Positions 36,135 to 46,157 of a DNA stretch of 64,000 bases are shown here, piece after piece. The stretch covers positions 85,164-149,163 of the forward strand of contig NZ_HE997651.1 in assembly GCF_000312485.1 (NCBI RefSeq), given 5' to 3'. Numbering within the stretch: position 1 is the first letter of the stretch; every line of letters starts with the position of its first letter. Below the pieces are notes generated by a model. The model saw only the letters and a program-made list of their open reading frames with translations, did not search any database and was not told where the DNA came from. This DNA is from Yersinia massiliensis CCUG 53443. Lineage in GTDB: Bacteria > Pseudomonadota > Gammaproteobacteria > Enterobacterales > Enterobacteriaceae. The translations under genes were made by a program, and so were the position numbers.

Positions 36135-38411
36135 ATGACAATTTTAAATCACACACTGGGTTTTCCGCGTGTTGGACTGAAACGTGAACTGAAAAAGGCA
36201 CAAGAAAGTTACTGGGCTGGCAACTCCACGCAAGAAGAATTGCTCAATGTGGGTCGTGAATTGCGCGCCCGCCATTGGCAACAGCAACAACAAGCTGGCA
36301 TTGATTTAGTGCCAGTGGGTGACTTTGCTTGGTATGACCATGTATTGACCACCAGTTTGCTGCTGGGTAACGTTCCAGAACGCCACCAAAATGCGGATGG
36401 CTCGATTGACTTGGACACTTTATTCCGCATCGGCCGTGGCCGTGCACCGACCGGTAAACCGGCGGCAGCGGCAGAAATGACCAAATGGTTTAACACCAAC
36501 TATCACTACATGGTGCCTGAGTTCCAACAAGGCCAGCAGTTTAAGTTGGGTTGGACTCAGCTACTGGATGAAGTCGATGAAGCGCTGGCGTTAGGCCATA
36601 AAATTAAGCCGGTACTGCTAGGGCCAGTGACTTATCTGTGGCTGGGCAAAGTGAAAGGGGAGCAGTTCGATCGACTCTCTTTGCTAAAAGACATTCTGCC
36701 AGTGTACCAACAAGTCTTGGCTGAACTGGCTAAACGTGGCATTGAATGGGTGCAGATTGATGAACCCGCGCTGGTGCTGGAATTACCAGCAGAGTGGCTG
36801 GCGGCCTTCCAACCAGCATATCAGGCGCTACAAGGTCAGGTTAAGTTGCTGCTGACCACCTATTTCGACAGTATCGGCCATAATCTTGACACTATTCGCG
36901 CGTTGCCAGTGCAGGGGCTGCATGTTGATGTGGTCGCAGGTCAAGATGATATTGCGCAGTTGAATGCACAGTTGCCCGCCACATGGGTACTCTCTCTGGG
37001 GGTGATTAATGGTCGTAACGTTTGGCGAGCCGACCTCAGCCAGTGGTTCGAGCGCCTCAAACCACTGATAAATGGTCGCCCATTATGGCTGGGCACCTCT
37101 TGCTCCTTATTGCATAGCCCGATTGATTTAAGTGAAGAGACGCGTCTCGATGCCGAAGTCAAAAGTTGGTTCGCCTTTGCCCTGCAAAAATGTGCTGAAT
37201 TGGCACTGCTAACACATGCGCTAAATGAACCGAGTGACGCCAAGTTGGCTGAGTTGGCCGCTTACAGTGCACCTATCCGTGCTCGCAAAGCTTCTAGCCG
37301 TGTTCATAATCCACAGGTGGAACAACGTCTGGCGGCCATTACGGCGCAAGACATCGAACGCCAACAGCCTTATGAAGCGCGTGCAGAAGCGCAGCGCCTA
37401 CGCTTTAACTTGCCAGCTTGGCCGACCACCACTATCGGCTCCTTCCCACAAACCACCGAGATCCGCGGCCTGCGTCTGGACTTCAAACAAGGCCGCTTGG
37501 ATGGTAAAAACTATCGCACCGGTATCAGTGAGCATATCAAGCAAGCTATCGCCGAACAGGAACGCTTGGGGCTGGACGTGCTGGTACACGGTGAAGCTGA
37601 ACGTAATGACATGGTGGAATACTTCGGCGAACATCTGGACGGTTTTATCTTCACGCAAAACGGTTGGGTGCAGAGCTACGGATCGCGTTGTGTGAAGCCG
37701 CCAGTGATCATTGGTGACATCAGCCGCCCTGAAGCTATCACGGTTGAATGGGCCAAATATGCTCAATCACTGACGGACAAACCGGTGAAAGGCATGTTGA
37801 CGGGGCCGGTCACCATTCTGTGCTGGTCATTCCCGCGTGAAGATGTGAGCCGTGAAACCATTGCTAAGCAAATTGCATTAGCGCTGCGTGACGAAGTGGA
37901 AGATCTTGAAAAAGCAGGTATTGGTATCATTCAGATTGATGAGCCAGCACTGCGTGAAGGGCTGCCGCTGCGCCGCGCTGATTGGCAAGCATACCTGCAA
38001 TGGGCCGTTGATGCCTTTAAATTGAATGCTGCGGTCGCGCAAAATGACACCCAGATCCACACGCACATGTGTTATTGCGAGTTCAATGACATCATGGATT
38101 CCATTGCGGCACTGGATGCGGACGTGATTACCATCGAAACTTCACGTTCAGATATGGAATTGCTGGAATCATTTGAAGATTTCGCGTATCCGAATGAAAT
38201 TGGCCCCGGTGTTTATGACATTCACTCACCGAATGTGCCAAGTGTGGAATGGATTGAGGCGCTGTTACGTAAAGCCGCCCAACGCATCCCAGCAGAACGT
38301 TTGTGGGTCAACCCCGACTGCGGCCTGAAAACACGTGGCTGGCCGGAAACTCGTCAGGCATTGGCTAACATGGTGCTGGCTGCACAGCGCCTACGTGAAG
38401 AACGCGCTTAA
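36135..38411 (+). CDS. metE: Cobalamin-independent methionine synthase
   Basis: MetE (758 residues) transfers a methyl group from 5-methyltetrahydropteroyl-triglutamate to homocysteine, the last step of methionine synthesis, without vitamin B12. The zinc ligands are in HTHMCYCEF (His and Cys) and [11 protein letters not shown] (Cys), with a glutamate between. The folate-binding N-terminal half begins [19 protein letters not shown]. The start at 36135 follows the E. coli alignment; an in-frame ATG at 36120 would add five unmatched residues. Control by MetR and MetJ is likely from upstream sites. Confidence 0.98.
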   Translation: MTILNHTLGFPRVGLKRELKKAQESYWAGNSTQEELLNVGRELRARHWQQQQQAGIDLVPVGDFAWYDHVLTTSLLLGNVPERHQNADGSIDLDTLFRIGRGRAPTGKPAAAAEMTKWFNTNYHYMVPEFQQGQQFKLGWTQLLDEVDEALALGHKIKPVLLGPVTYLWLGKVKGEQFDRLSLLKDILPVYQQVLAELAKRGIEWVQIDEPALVLELPAEWLAAFQPAYQALQGQVKLLLTTYFDSIGHNLDTIRALPVQGLHVDVVAGQDDIAQLNAQLPATWVLSLGVINGRNVWRADLSQWFERLKPLINGRPLWLGTSCSLLHSPIDLSEETRLDAEVKSWFAFALQKCAELALLTHALNEPSDAKLAELAAYSAPIRARKASSRVHNPQVEQRLAAITAQDIERQQPYEARAEAQRLRFNLPAWPTTTIGSFPQTTEIRGLRLDFKQGRLDGKNYRTGISEHIKQAIAEQERLGLDVLVHGEAERNDMVEYFGEHLDGFIFTQNGWVQSYGSRCVKPPVIIGDISRPEAITVEWAKYAQSLTDKPVKGMLTGPVTILCWSFPREDVSRETIAKQIALALRDEVEDLEKAGIGIIQIDEPALREGLPLRRADWQAYLQWAVDAFKLNAAVAQNDTQIHTHMCYCEFNDIMDSIAALDADVITIETSRSDMELLESFEDFAYPNEIGPGVYDIHSPNVPSVEWIEALLRKAAQRIPAERLWVNPDCGLKTRGWPETRQALANMVLAAQRLREERA

Positions 38412-38459
38412 TTTGCGATTCGTCTATTTAGCAAGGATTGACTCTGTGTTGTGAGATTT

Positions 38460-38483
38460 GGGCGCTTAATGCGCCCTTTTTTT
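38460..38483 (+). terminator. metE rho-independent terminator
   Basis: GGGCGC-TTAAT-GCGCCC followed by seven T residues, 48 bases after the metE stop. It may also affect the convergent ysgA end. Confidence 0.9.
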
Positions 38484-38490
38484 ATGGTGG

Positions 38491-39345
38491 TTATTGATCA
38501 CTTTCAGGCACCGGGTTGGCGGCTACGCCGTGCTGGGCAAACCAGTCAAGCATGCGTTGCCAGCCATCAAGAGCAGACTCGGCGTGATAGCTAGGGCGAT
38601 AGTCAGCGTTAAATGCATGCCCCGCCTCTGGGTAAACAATGATTTCGGCATCAGCATTCGCGGCGCGCAATGCTTGACGCATGATGTCGACATGTTCCTG
38701 CGTGATACTGCCATCTTTACCGCCATACAGCCCTAGCACAGGCGCACTGAGATCGATCGCGACATCAACAGGATATTTCGGGAGCAGTAAGGTCTTTTCG
38801 CCCACCAATTTACCATACCAAGCTACGGCAGCCTTTAGTTGTGGATTGTGGGCGGCATACAACCACGCAATTCGGCCGCCCCAACAAAAACCGGTGATGG
38901 CTAATTTGCTGGTATCGCCGCCATGTCGAGAGGCCCAATGTGCAGCATGATCAAGGTCGACCATTACTTGGCGGTCTGGCACTTTACTCACCAGATTTTT
39001 GACTAACGCATTGATATCTTCATATTCTTTAGCATCACCTTGACGAAAAAAAAGCTCAGGTGCGATAGCCAGATATCCCTGTTTCGCTAATCGACGGCAG
39101 ACATCTTGGATATGTTCGTGCACGCCAAATATTTCTTGAACAACAATCACGACAGGATAAGGGCCCGTATGCTGGGCGGGCTTGGCAATATAAGCGGGCA
39201 ATTCATCACCCTGAGACGGGATCGTGGTTTCTCCGCAGTGAATACCTTGGTGATCGGTATGGCGGGTCGTCGAGGCCAGTGGTGCGACGGCGGGTGTGAA
39301 GCCACCTGCTGCCTGTCTGAGTGTCATCAATAGATCAGTTTTCAC
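38491..39345 (-). CDS. ysgA: Dienelactone hydrolase-family protein YsgA
   Basis: This 284-residue alpha/beta-hydrolase belongs to the dienelactone hydrolase family. The nucleophile cysteine is in ITGFCWGGRIAWLYA (G-x-C-x-G-G) and the acid/base residues are expected at GGKDGSI and GHAFNADYRP. The physiological substrate in enterobacteria is unknown. A GTG at 39345 is chosen as start because AAGGAG lies six bases upstream; a downstream ATG (39327) is the alternative. It sits between metE and udp as in E. coli. Confidence 0.92.
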   Translation of the reverse strand: MKTDLLMTLRQAAGGFTPAVAPLASTTRHTDHQGIHCGETTIPSQGDELPAYIAKPAQHTGPYPVVIVVQEIFGVHEHIQDVCRRLAKQGYLAIAPELFFRQGDAKEYEDINALVKNLVSKVPDRQVMVDLDHAAHWASRHGGDTSKLAITGFCWGGRIAWLYAAHNPQLKAAVAWYGKLVGEKTLLLPKYPVDVAIDLSAPVLGLYGGKDGSITQEHVDIMRQALRAANADAEIIVYPEAGHAFNADYRPSYHAESALDGWQRMLDWFAQHGVAANPVPESDQ

Positions 39346-39625
39346 TGTGGTCTCCTTGTATATGAAGAGAATTACCCAATACAAAATAACGGCTTTGTTT
39401 TCTGCTATCGACTTTAACTATAGGTAATCTTTGAGATTAATGAGATCAGGTTTTGTCGTGATTGATGACTTCACTGTGACATAGCAGGCATTTGATAAGT
39501 CATACTGGCCAATATCGATAAGATATTGCGACAAGATTAATTAATGAGTTCTATCATTGCTATTTACGTACAAAATAGCTGCTAGCACTGGCTATTCTTG
39601 GTTAAAAAAGCATCTTAATAAATCA

Positions 39626-39647
39626 TTAGTGTGATTATCATCGCGAA
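39626..39647 (+). promoter_or_regulatory. Upstream CRP-type site of udp
   Basis: GTGA-TTATCA-TCGC, one mismatch from the CRP core GTGA-N6-TCAC. It is 53 bp upstream of the proximal site, close to the spacing of the two CRP sites in E. coli udp, between which CytR binds. Confidence 0.6.
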
Positions 39648-39679
39648 TTAAATGTATTAAGCATCATCATTTCTTTTAT

Positions 39680-39701
39680 CAAGGTGACTATCATCACGAA
39701 A
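39680..39701 (+). promoter_or_regulatory. Proximal CRP-type site of udp
   Basis: GTGA-CTATCA-TCAC (39684-39697) is a perfect CRP core. A -10-like TAAAGT (39720-39725) lies downstream, so the site would be centred near -41.5, the class II position. Confidence 0.78.
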
Positions 39702-39775
39702 TAATGTGATGATTTTGAGTAAAGTCGTTACCTGTACCTCCCTACAACATCTCTCATGAAAGAGGAGTCTCACAC

Positions 39776-40537
39776 ATGGCTAAATCTGACGTTTTTCACC
39801 TAGGCTTAACTAAAAATGATCTGCAAGGGGCAACTCTGGCAATTGTTCCAGGTGATCCACAGCGTGTTGAGAAAATCGCTAAATTGATGGATAACCCAGT
39901 ACATCTGGCTTCCCATCGTGAATTTACCTCATGGCGGGCAGAATTAGACGGTAAAGCCGTGATTGTTTGCTCAACGGGTATTGGTGGTCCATCGACTTCA
40001 ATCGCCGTTGAAGAGTTGGCGCAACTCGGTATTCGTACCTTCTTACGTATTGGTACAACTGGGGCTATCCAATCACATATTAATGTCGGTGATGTCTTGG
40101 TCACCACTGCCGCGGTGCGTTTAGACGGTGCCAGCTTGCACTTTGCGCCAATGGAATTCCCTGCGGTGGCGGATTTTGATTGCACAACTGCGTTGGTTAA
40201 CGCTGCAAAATCAGTGGGCGCAACAACTCATATTGGTGTCACCGCTTCTTCAGATACTTTCTATCCAGGCCAAGAGCGCTATGACACTTTCTCTGGTCGC
40301 GTTGTGCGTCGCTTTAAAGGCTCAATGGAAGAATGGCAATCAATGGGCGTGATGAATTATGAAATGGAATCTGCAACTTTGCTGACCATGTGTGCCAGCC
40401 AAGGTTTGCGTGCGGGCATGGTCGCTGGGGTGATTGTAAACCGTACCCAGCAAGAAATCCCAAATGAAGAAACCATGAAAGCGACGGAAAGCCACGCAGT
40501 GAAAATTGTGGTAGAAGCCGCACGCCACCTGCTGTAA
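39776..40537 (+). CDS. udp: Uridine phosphorylase
   Basis: Udp (253 residues, E. coli 253) splits uridine with phosphate to uracil and ribose 1-phosphate for pyrimidine salvage. The phosphate-binding Gly-Asp motif is in [14 protein letters not shown], the arginine/threonine phosphate site is in [11 protein letters not shown], and the ribose-binding part is [19 protein letters not shown] strong AGGAG ribosome binding site precedes the ATG. CRP and probably CytR control transcription. A terminator follows. Confidence 0.98.
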   Translation: MAKSDVFHLGLTKNDLQGATLAIVPGDPQRVEKIAKLMDNPVHLASHREFTSWRAELDGKAVIVCSTGIGGPSTSIAVEELAQLGIRTFLRIGTTGAIQSHINVGDVLVTTAAVRLDGASLHFAPMEFPAVADFDCTTALVNAAKSVGATTHIGVTASSDTFYPGQERYDTFSGRVVRRFKGSMEEWQSMGVMNYEMESATLLTMCASQGLRAGMVAGVIVNRTQQEIPNEETMKATESHAVKIVVEAARHLL

Positions 40538-40579
40538 CTGCTTGCAGTTAGCTGGCTACAAGCCAATAAGTGTATGACG

Positions 40580-40608
40580 AACGGGCCAATAAGCGGCCCG
40601 TTTTTTAT
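40580..40608 (+). terminator. udp rho-independent terminator
   Basis: AACGGGCC-AATAAGC-GGCCCGTT followed by a T-run, 42 bases after the udp stop. Confidence 0.93.
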
Positions 40609-40666
40609 TTCATCAGATTATCTGTTAAGGTCTTAGCTTGCCTAGTGAACAATAATAAGAGGAAAT

Positions 40667-41464
40667 ATGACGCAGCCAACTCATTTTCATCCTTCCCTAT
40701 TGCCGCTTGATGGTGGCATTAACTTTCGAGATCTCGGTGGTAACCTTGCTGCTGATGGTCGCCGTATCAAGCGTGGCCTGCTATTTCGTTCTGGTTCACT
40801 CGACAGTTTAAGCGCCAAAGATTGTGACTTCCTCAGTCGCGGCCCTGCGGCTCAAATCATTGATTATCGCGATGCGGATGAAGTGCTATCCAAGCCTGAT
40901 GTCTTGTGGCAAGGGGCCAGTTATCACAATATTCCGGCAAATCCACTGAGCAGTGAAGTGAATGCCAATCTAGAGAAACTCACTAACGAGACACTGGCGA
41001 CGTTTGATGCACGCGCCTTTATGTTAGAGCTTTATCGCCGACTACCCTTTAGTAATCTGGCCTATAAACAATTGTCAGGTTTGCTGCAAAACTGCGCTTC
41101 TCCAGAGCATGCTGCGGCCAGTATCGTCCAGCATTGTGCTGTCGGAAAAGACCGCACTGGCGTGGGTTCTGCTCTCGTACTATTTGCACTTGGCGCGGAT
41201 GAATCAACCGTATTAGAAGATTACCTATTAACGGAGACGACGTTGGCACCATTTCGTGAGCATATGCTGGCTCAGTTGTCGCTGAAACTCAACGCTCAGG
41301 CACTCGGCCAATTTGCATTCGTGTTATCCGCCAAAGAAGAGTTTATTCAAACTGCATTGCGTAGTATTCAAGAGCGATATGGTAGCCGAGAGCAATGGCT
41401 GCAACAGGAGTTTGGTCTGGGTAGCCTTGAGCGCGAGAAGTTACAGTCATATTTTCTAGAGTAA
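40667..41464 (+). CDS. Tyrosine-protein phosphatase (Y_phosphatase3 family)
   Basis: This 265-residue cytosolic enzyme carries the phosphatase P-loop HCAVGKDRTGVG, with catalytic C157 and the following arginine, and the N-terminal family motif GGINFRDLGG. The lysine-aspartate pair (GKDRTG) is typical of the bacterial family related to MptpB of Mycobacterium, some members of which also act on phosphoinositides. There is no signal peptide or secretion signal that I can see. It lies alone after udp, in a three-gene stretch absent from the E. coli order. Substrate unknown. Confidence 0.88.
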   Translation: MTQPTHFHPSLLPLDGGINFRDLGGNLAADGRRIKRGLLFRSGSLDSLSAKDCDFLSRGPAAQIIDYRDADEVLSKPDVLWQGASYHNIPANPLSSEVNANLEKLTNETLATFDARAFMLELYRRLPFSNLAYKQLSGLLQNCASPEHAAASIVQHCAVGKDRTGVGSALVLFALGADESTVLEDYLLTETTLAPFREHMLAQLSLKLNAQALGQFAFVLSAKEEFIQTALRSIQERYGSREQWLQQEFGLGSLEREKLQSYFLE

Positions 41465-41683
41465 TGACTTTCGCAGTTTAAATACTGGCTAGCTATCTTT
41501 TATTCATCAGCTTCACCGGTTTTTAAATCCTGTTTTACTCATTTTTAAATCCTATAGCGCCGCCACTGGGCAGCTCTTTTTAACCGCTTAATAGTACAAA
41601 CTACCGCTTAATCAGATTGCTGATATTTCTCTTAGGTGCTGAGCGTATGTTAACGCCTGACAAATTCCCTGGAGAGAATGCTC

Positions 41684-43495
41684 ATGCAACATGCGATTAC
41701 CTTTGTTATCGCCTCCGCGTGTATCCTGACAATATGCTACCGCTTATACGGTATCTTTTTTGTTCGTAAGGTACTGCGAGTCGATGATACTGAAGTCACA
41801 CCTTCCCACACCTTTGAAGATGGTAAAGATTACGTCCCAACTAAGAAATGGGTGAACTTTGGCAGCCACTTTGCAGCAATTGCTGCCGCTGGCCCTTTGG
41901 TTGGCCCAGTACTTGCTGCGCAATATGGCTATTTACCCGGTTTCCTGTGGTTATTAATCGGGTGTGTTATCGGTGGTGCCGTTCACGATACGGTCGTGCT
42001 CTTTGCCTCGATGAGACATCAGGGAAAATCCCTGTCCGAAGTCGCTAAATCAGAACTCGGGCCAGTTGCGGGTTGGTGTACTGGCCTTGCAATGCTGTTC
42101 ATCATCACCATTACCATGGCTGGATTATCAATGGTTGTGGTACATGCTCTGGAACGTAACCCTTGGGGGACGTTCGCGGTATTCATGACCATCCCTATCG
42201 CCATCTGCGTGGGGTTATGGGAACGCATGACCGGTAGCATGAAAGGGGCTTCTTATGTCGGTATCGCTGCCATCATGGTATGCGTATTTGTCGGCCCTTA
42301 TATTGAAGGCACTTGGCTCGGCGAATGGTTAATGCTGAAAGCAGACACCGTTAGCATTATTTTGCCAATGTATGCTTTCTTTGCGACTGCGTTACCTGTT
42401 TGGATGTTATTGACTCCTCGTGGTTATCTTTCTAGTTTCATGAAGATTGGTGTTTTCGGCGCATTGATCGTTGGTGTTGTCTTTATTAACCCTGAAATCC
42501 AATTCCCTGCATTAACACAGTTTATTCATGGTGGCGGCCCTGTTTTAGCTGGCCCAGTTTGGCCGTTTATCTCGATTACCATTGCGTGTGGTGCTATTTC
42601 TGGTTTCCATGCCTTTATTGGGTCTGGTACGACACCAAAACAGATAGACAAATGGAGCGATATTTTACCTGTTGGTTTTGGTGCAATGCTGGCCGAATGT
42701 ATGGTTGGGGTAATGGCCCTGATCGCGGCAACCTCTTTGCATCCGGCTGACTATTTTGCAATTAACTCTTCCGCTGAAGCTTGGAGCTTGCTTGGCATGG
42801 AAGTGGTTAACTTGCCGCAATTGAGCCAAGAAATCGGCTTAGATCTGTATGGACGTACCGGCGGTGCTGTTACTTTAGCTGTCGGCATGACTGATATCTT
42901 CATCCGTGTACCTTGGTTCAGTAGCATGGCAGCTTACTTCTTCCAGTTTGTTGTTATGTTTGAAGCTGTCTTTATTTTGACAGCGGTTGACTCAGGCACT
43001 CGTGTTGCTCGCTACCTGCTGCAAGATTTCTTGGGCGATATTTGGGCACCATTAAAACGTACCGATTGGTTACCCGGCACTCTTGCATGCAGTGTTATTG
43101 CTTGTGCGCTCTGGGGCTACCTCCTCAATTCTGGTGATATCAACTCTGTTTGGGCACTGTTCGGCGTATCTAATCAGTTAATGGCTTCTGTTGGCTTAAT
43201 CATCGGCGCGACGATTATTCTGCGGTTGGCAACTAAGCGCATATACATGCTGACGTGTGTGATTCCTCTCGCTTATCTGTTTGTCACCGTAAACTATGCC
43301 GGTTACTGGATGATCACCCACGTGTACTTCAATTCAGCGGCTAAAGGCTACAATCTGTTCAATGGCATCATCTCTATTATCATGATGACACTGGGCGTGA
43401 TTATCCTGATATCCGCACTGAAAAAATGGCGTGAGTTGTGGATCCGCAGATCTGCTGAGATGGCTGGCAATAAAGTCGTGACAGCCAACGCCTAA
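41684..43495 (+). CDS. CstA-family carbon starvation/peptide or pyruvate transporter
   Basis: This 603-residue membrane protein has about 16 hydrophobic segments. GSHFAAIAAAGPLVGPVLAA, GGAVHDTVVLFASMRHQGKS and GFHAFIGSGTTPKQI are CstA-family hallmarks. It is shorter than E. coli CstA (701) and BtsT (716) and lacks their C-terminal extension, resembling the short CstA form of Gram-positive bacteria. E. coli relatives take up peptides or pyruvate; the substrate here is unknown. The start at 41684 is chosen because GGAGAG lies about seven bases before it, and only one base before the in-frame ATG at 41678. Confidence 0.88.
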   Translation: MQHAITFVIASACILTICYRLYGIFFVRKVLRVDDTEVTPSHTFEDGKDYVPTKKWVNFGSHFAAIAAAGPLVGPVLAAQYGYLPGFLWLLIGCVIGGAVHDTVVLFASMRHQGKSLSEVAKSELGPVAGWCTGLAMLFIITITMAGLSMVVVHALERNPWGTFAVFMTIPIAICVGLWERMTGSMKGASYVGIAAIMVCVFVGPYIEGTWLGEWLMLKADTVSIILPMYAFFATALPVWMLLTPRGYLSSFMKIGVFGALIVGVVFINPEIQFPALTQFIHGGGPVLAGPVWPFISITIACGAISGFHAFIGSGTTPKQIDKWSDILPVGFGAMLAECMVGVMALIAATSLHPADYFAINSSAEAWSLLGMEVVNLPQLSQEIGLDLYGRTGGAVTLAVGMTDIFIRVPWFSSMAAYFFQFVVMFEAVFILTAVDSGTRVARYLLQDFLGDIWAPLKRTDWLPGTLACSVIACALWGYLLNSGDINSVWALFGVSNQLMASVGLIIGATIILRLATKRIYMLTCVIPLAYLFVTVNYAGYWMITHVYFNSAAKGYNLFNGIISIIMMTLGVIILISALKKWRELWIRRSAEMAGNKVVTANA

Positions 43496-43587
43496 TATTT
43501 CACATTCATTGCGTTAACCTGCATACCCTTCTTTTTTGAAGTCACAATGCAGTTTTGAAGTCGTAATACAGTGAGCAGCTTGGTTAC

Positions 43588-43607
43588 GAGGCCCTTTAAT
43601 GGGCCTC
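43588..43607 (+). terminator. Hairpin after the CstA-family gene
   Basis: GAGGCCC-TTTAAT-GGGCCTC, flanked by CAGTGA and TCACTG, which can extend the stem. No T-run follows. Confidence 0.55.
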
Positions 43608-43654
43608 ATCACTGCTTGCTACGTCACTGTAACTTCATTTACTTTGGGTCTATC

Positions 43655-43682
43655 AACGGTCGGAATTCTCCGGCCGTTTATT
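43655..43682 (+). terminator. Second hairpin before the DedA-like gene
   Basis: AACGGTCGGA-ATTC-TCCGGCCGTT forms a 10-bp stem with one G-T pair, followed by TATTATTTGTT. This is the better terminator of the pair for the CstA-family gene. Confidence 0.75.
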
Positions 43683-43746
43683 ATTTGTTAAGCCAAAATA
43701 GCGATGCATTTAGTATGCTAATAGTTATTTTATTAACGAAAGGAAA

Positions 43747-44283
43747 ATGCATGTGACCCTGAATGACGTCATTACTCTCATTATTGATTTTGTTCGTGAG
43801 CATGAGTCATGGGCCATGCCTATCGTCTTTATTCTTGCTTTCGGTGAATCCCTTGCTTTTCTCTCCTTATTGCTGCCTGCAACGGTTATCTTGCTTGGGT
43901 TAGGTGCGCTAATCGGTGAAAGTGGTATTTCTTTTTGGCCAATCTGGGCCGCGGCTACAGCCGGCGCTTTCTTTGGTGATTGGGTCTCGTATTGGGTTGG
44001 TGTCCATTACAAAGACCGGGTCGGTACCCTTTGGCCGCTCTCTCGCAATCCCCAGTTACTTGTGCGTGGCCATGCATTCTTCGAACGTTGGGGGTTCTTT
44101 GGTGCTTTTATCGGCCGCTTCTTTGGCCCATTACGTGCCGTCGTTCCTTTGGTTGCAGGTATCTGCGCCATGCCAAAATTCTATTTCCAATTAGCCAATA
44201 TCACTTCCGCTGTCATTTGGGCATTCGGTATTTTAGCTCCCGGTGCCTTTGGCATTCAGTGGGTTGCTCACTGGATGGATTAA
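43747..44283 (+). CDS. DedA-family membrane protein
   Basis: This 178-residue protein has about four to five membrane segments and the DedA/SNARE-associated pattern: GESLAFLSLLLPATVILLG in the first half and FFERWGFFGAFIGRFFGPLR plus VPLVAGICAMP in the second, where the arginine is essential in studied members. DedA proteins act in membrane homeostasis, some as undecaprenyl-phosphate or phospholipid flippases. It is closer to the short YohD type. The start is ambiguous: ATG at 43747 is only three bases from AGG; GTG at 43753 has a better distance. Confidence 0.85.
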   Translation: MHVTLNDVITLIIDFVREHESWAMPIVFILAFGESLAFLSLLLPATVILLGLGALIGESGISFWPIWAAATAGAFFGDWVSYWVGVHYKDRVGTLWPLSRNPQLLVRGHAFFERWGFFGAFIGRFFGPLRAVVPLVAGICAMPKFYFQLANITSAVIWAFGILAPGAFGIQWVAHWMD

Positions 44284-44476
44284 TCTTCTCGGCGGCATAC
44301 CCTTGACCAGCGGCTGACAGTTTTAGCTTAATCGCTTGGATGAGTGCGAGTGTTTTTTTATCTGCTTGTTATTTATGCGCACAGCTTCGCAAGATAGCAT
44401 GTAACGGAAAAACACTCTGGACATCCATACAGTATCCCCTTACCTTGACTGACATGAGGTTAATGGGGAGATAACC

Positions 44477-46024
44477 GTGGATATCAGTTTATTTTATGGG
44501 CTGGGGGGCGGCTTGATCGGTGGGCTTATTGGCTGGCTGATTGCTAACTTGTATCAGCAGCGAAATAAAGCACAGCAAGATATTGATCGCCGATTACTAG
44601 AGCAAACACTACAGCAAACCCAGCAGAACAGGGTGGAATTACAAGCCACGTTGCAACGTGATGAACAGCAATTGCGCCAAGGGGAGTTGGAGCTACGCAA
44701 CTTGCATAGTCAGCTCGCGGCCAATGCTGAAAAACTGCAACAACTGGCACATTGGCGTAGTGAATGTGAGCAGCTTAATCAAGAGCTGCGCGCGCAAAGA
44801 GAAGTCAACAGTGCTCAAGAAGCTGAATTACGAGAAGTCACTATTCGCTTGGAAGAGACTCGGCTAGCAGCAGAAGAGAAACAACGATTACTCCTGAACA
44901 GTGAGCAGCGGCTGACAACGCAATTCGAAAATCTGGCTAACCGCATCTTTGAGCAAACAGGTCGCCGCGCAGATGAACAAAATAAACAAAGTCTCGAGCA
45001 CCTATTGCTACCTCTGCGAGAGCAGTTGGCTGGCTTTCATCGCCAAGTGCAGGACAGTTTTGGTCAAGAGGCTAGAGAGCGGCACACACTGACGCATGAA
45101 ATTCGTAGCCTACAACAACTCAATGCCCAAATGGCGCATGAAGCGCTAAACCTGACGAAAGCCCTTAAAGGGGATAATAAAACTCAGGGAAACTGGGGCG
45201 AAGTCGTTCTGGCTAAAGTACTTGAAGCATCGGGACTACGGGAAGGCTATGAATATGAAACTCAAGTGAATGTGAGAATTGATAGTAATAGCCGTATGCA
45301 ACCCGATGTTATTGTCCGCTTACCGCAGGGGAAGGATGTCGTTGTTGATGCGAAAATGTCGCTGGTGGCTTATGAGCGTTATTTTAATAGTGAAGATGAT
45401 GTAGAACGTGAGGCGGCATTGAGTGAGCATTTATCGTCGCTGCGTGCTCATATCAGAATGTTAGGCCGCAAAGATTACCAGCAACTCCCAGGCTTACGCT
45501 CACTTGATTATGTGCTGATGTTTATTCCGGTAGAACCTGCTTTTTTGGTGGCCATTGATCGCCAGCCCGAATTGATCAATGAGGCGCTACAGCACAACAT
45601 TATGTTGGTCAGCCCAACAACATTGCTGGTCGCTCTAAGGACGATTACTAATTTATGGCGTTATGAGCATCAAAGCCAAAATGCGCAGCGCATTGCTGAA
45701 AGAGCGGCCAAACTGTATGACAAATTCCGATTATTTGTCGATGATATGGCGTCATTGGGGCAGAGCCTCGATAAAGCACAAGTAAGTTATCGTCAGGCAA
45801 TGAACAAACTGTCGCAAGGGCGTGGTAACCTGATAGGGCAAGTTGAAGGTTTTCGCGCTTTGGGGGTCGAGGTAAAACGGCCGATCAGTCCACCGTTGGC
45901 AGAGCAAGCCCGTATGGAGGATCAACCCGAGAGCGATCTAGCGCTATCCGATGATGCGGAATCAGAGACATATCCAAGTAACATCGATATTACTGATCCT
46001 GCACCGCTGAAGTATCAGGGTTAG
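44477..46024 (+). CDS. rmuC: DNA recombination protein RmuC
   Basis: RmuC (515 residues) limits recombination between inverted repeats; the core has a PD-(D/E)xK-type nuclease fold, though no activity is well proven. One N-terminal membrane segment (LFYGLGGGLIGGLIGWLIAN) is followed by a long glutamine-rich coiled coil (about residues 25-150), then the conserved core (GNWGEVVLAKVLEASGLREG, QPDVIVRLPQGKDVVVDAKM). The GTG start follows GGGGAG by six bases. It lies between the inserted three-gene block and ubiE; E. coli has udp directly upstream. Confidence 0.95.
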   Translation: MDISLFYGLGGGLIGGLIGWLIANLYQQRNKAQQDIDRRLLEQTLQQTQQNRVELQATLQRDEQQLRQGELELRNLHSQLAANAEKLQQLAHWRSECEQLNQELRAQREVNSAQEAELREVTIRLEETRLAAEEKQRLLLNSEQRLTTQFENLANRIFEQTGRRADEQNKQSLEHLLLPLREQLAGFHRQVQDSFGQEARERHTLTHEIRSLQQLNAQMAHEALNLTKALKGDNKTQGNWGEVVLAKVLEASGLREGYEYETQVNVRIDSNSRMQPDVIVRLPQGKDVVVDAKMSLVAYERYFNSEDDVEREAALSEHLSSLRAHIRMLGRKDYQQLPGLRSLDYVLMFIPVEPAFLVAIDRQPELINEALQHNIMLVSPTTLLVALRTITNLWRYEHQSQNAQRIAERAAKLYDKFRLFVDDMASLGQSLDKAQVSYRQAMNKLSQGRGNLIGQVEGFRALGVEVKRPISPPLAEQARMEDQPESDLALSDDAESETYPSNIDITDPAPLKYQG

Positions 46025-46157
46025 TTGCATGTTCCTCTTCTGTATGATGTTGAGAAGACTGCCATTAAGCAGTGGTCTTAATACCAGGTGAGGTGGGGCT
46101 TTCCTCGGCGTTCTGGTACACTTCCTAGAAAGATTGACTGAAAAGCAGGCATAAAAA

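Larger units (their letters stand above)
39346..39775. promoter_or_regulatory. Divergent promoter region of ysgA and udp
   Basis: This 430-base AT-rich gap holds no credible gene. The udp side contains two CRP-type sites 53 bp apart (listed separately). The ysgA side shows no clear regulator site. Confidence 0.6.

Noticed and set aside
43571..43756. 61-residue open frame just before the DedA-like gene, overlapping its start
   Set aside because: Its body consists of two hairpins that look like terminators of the upstream gene; no recognisable protein and no ribosome binding site.
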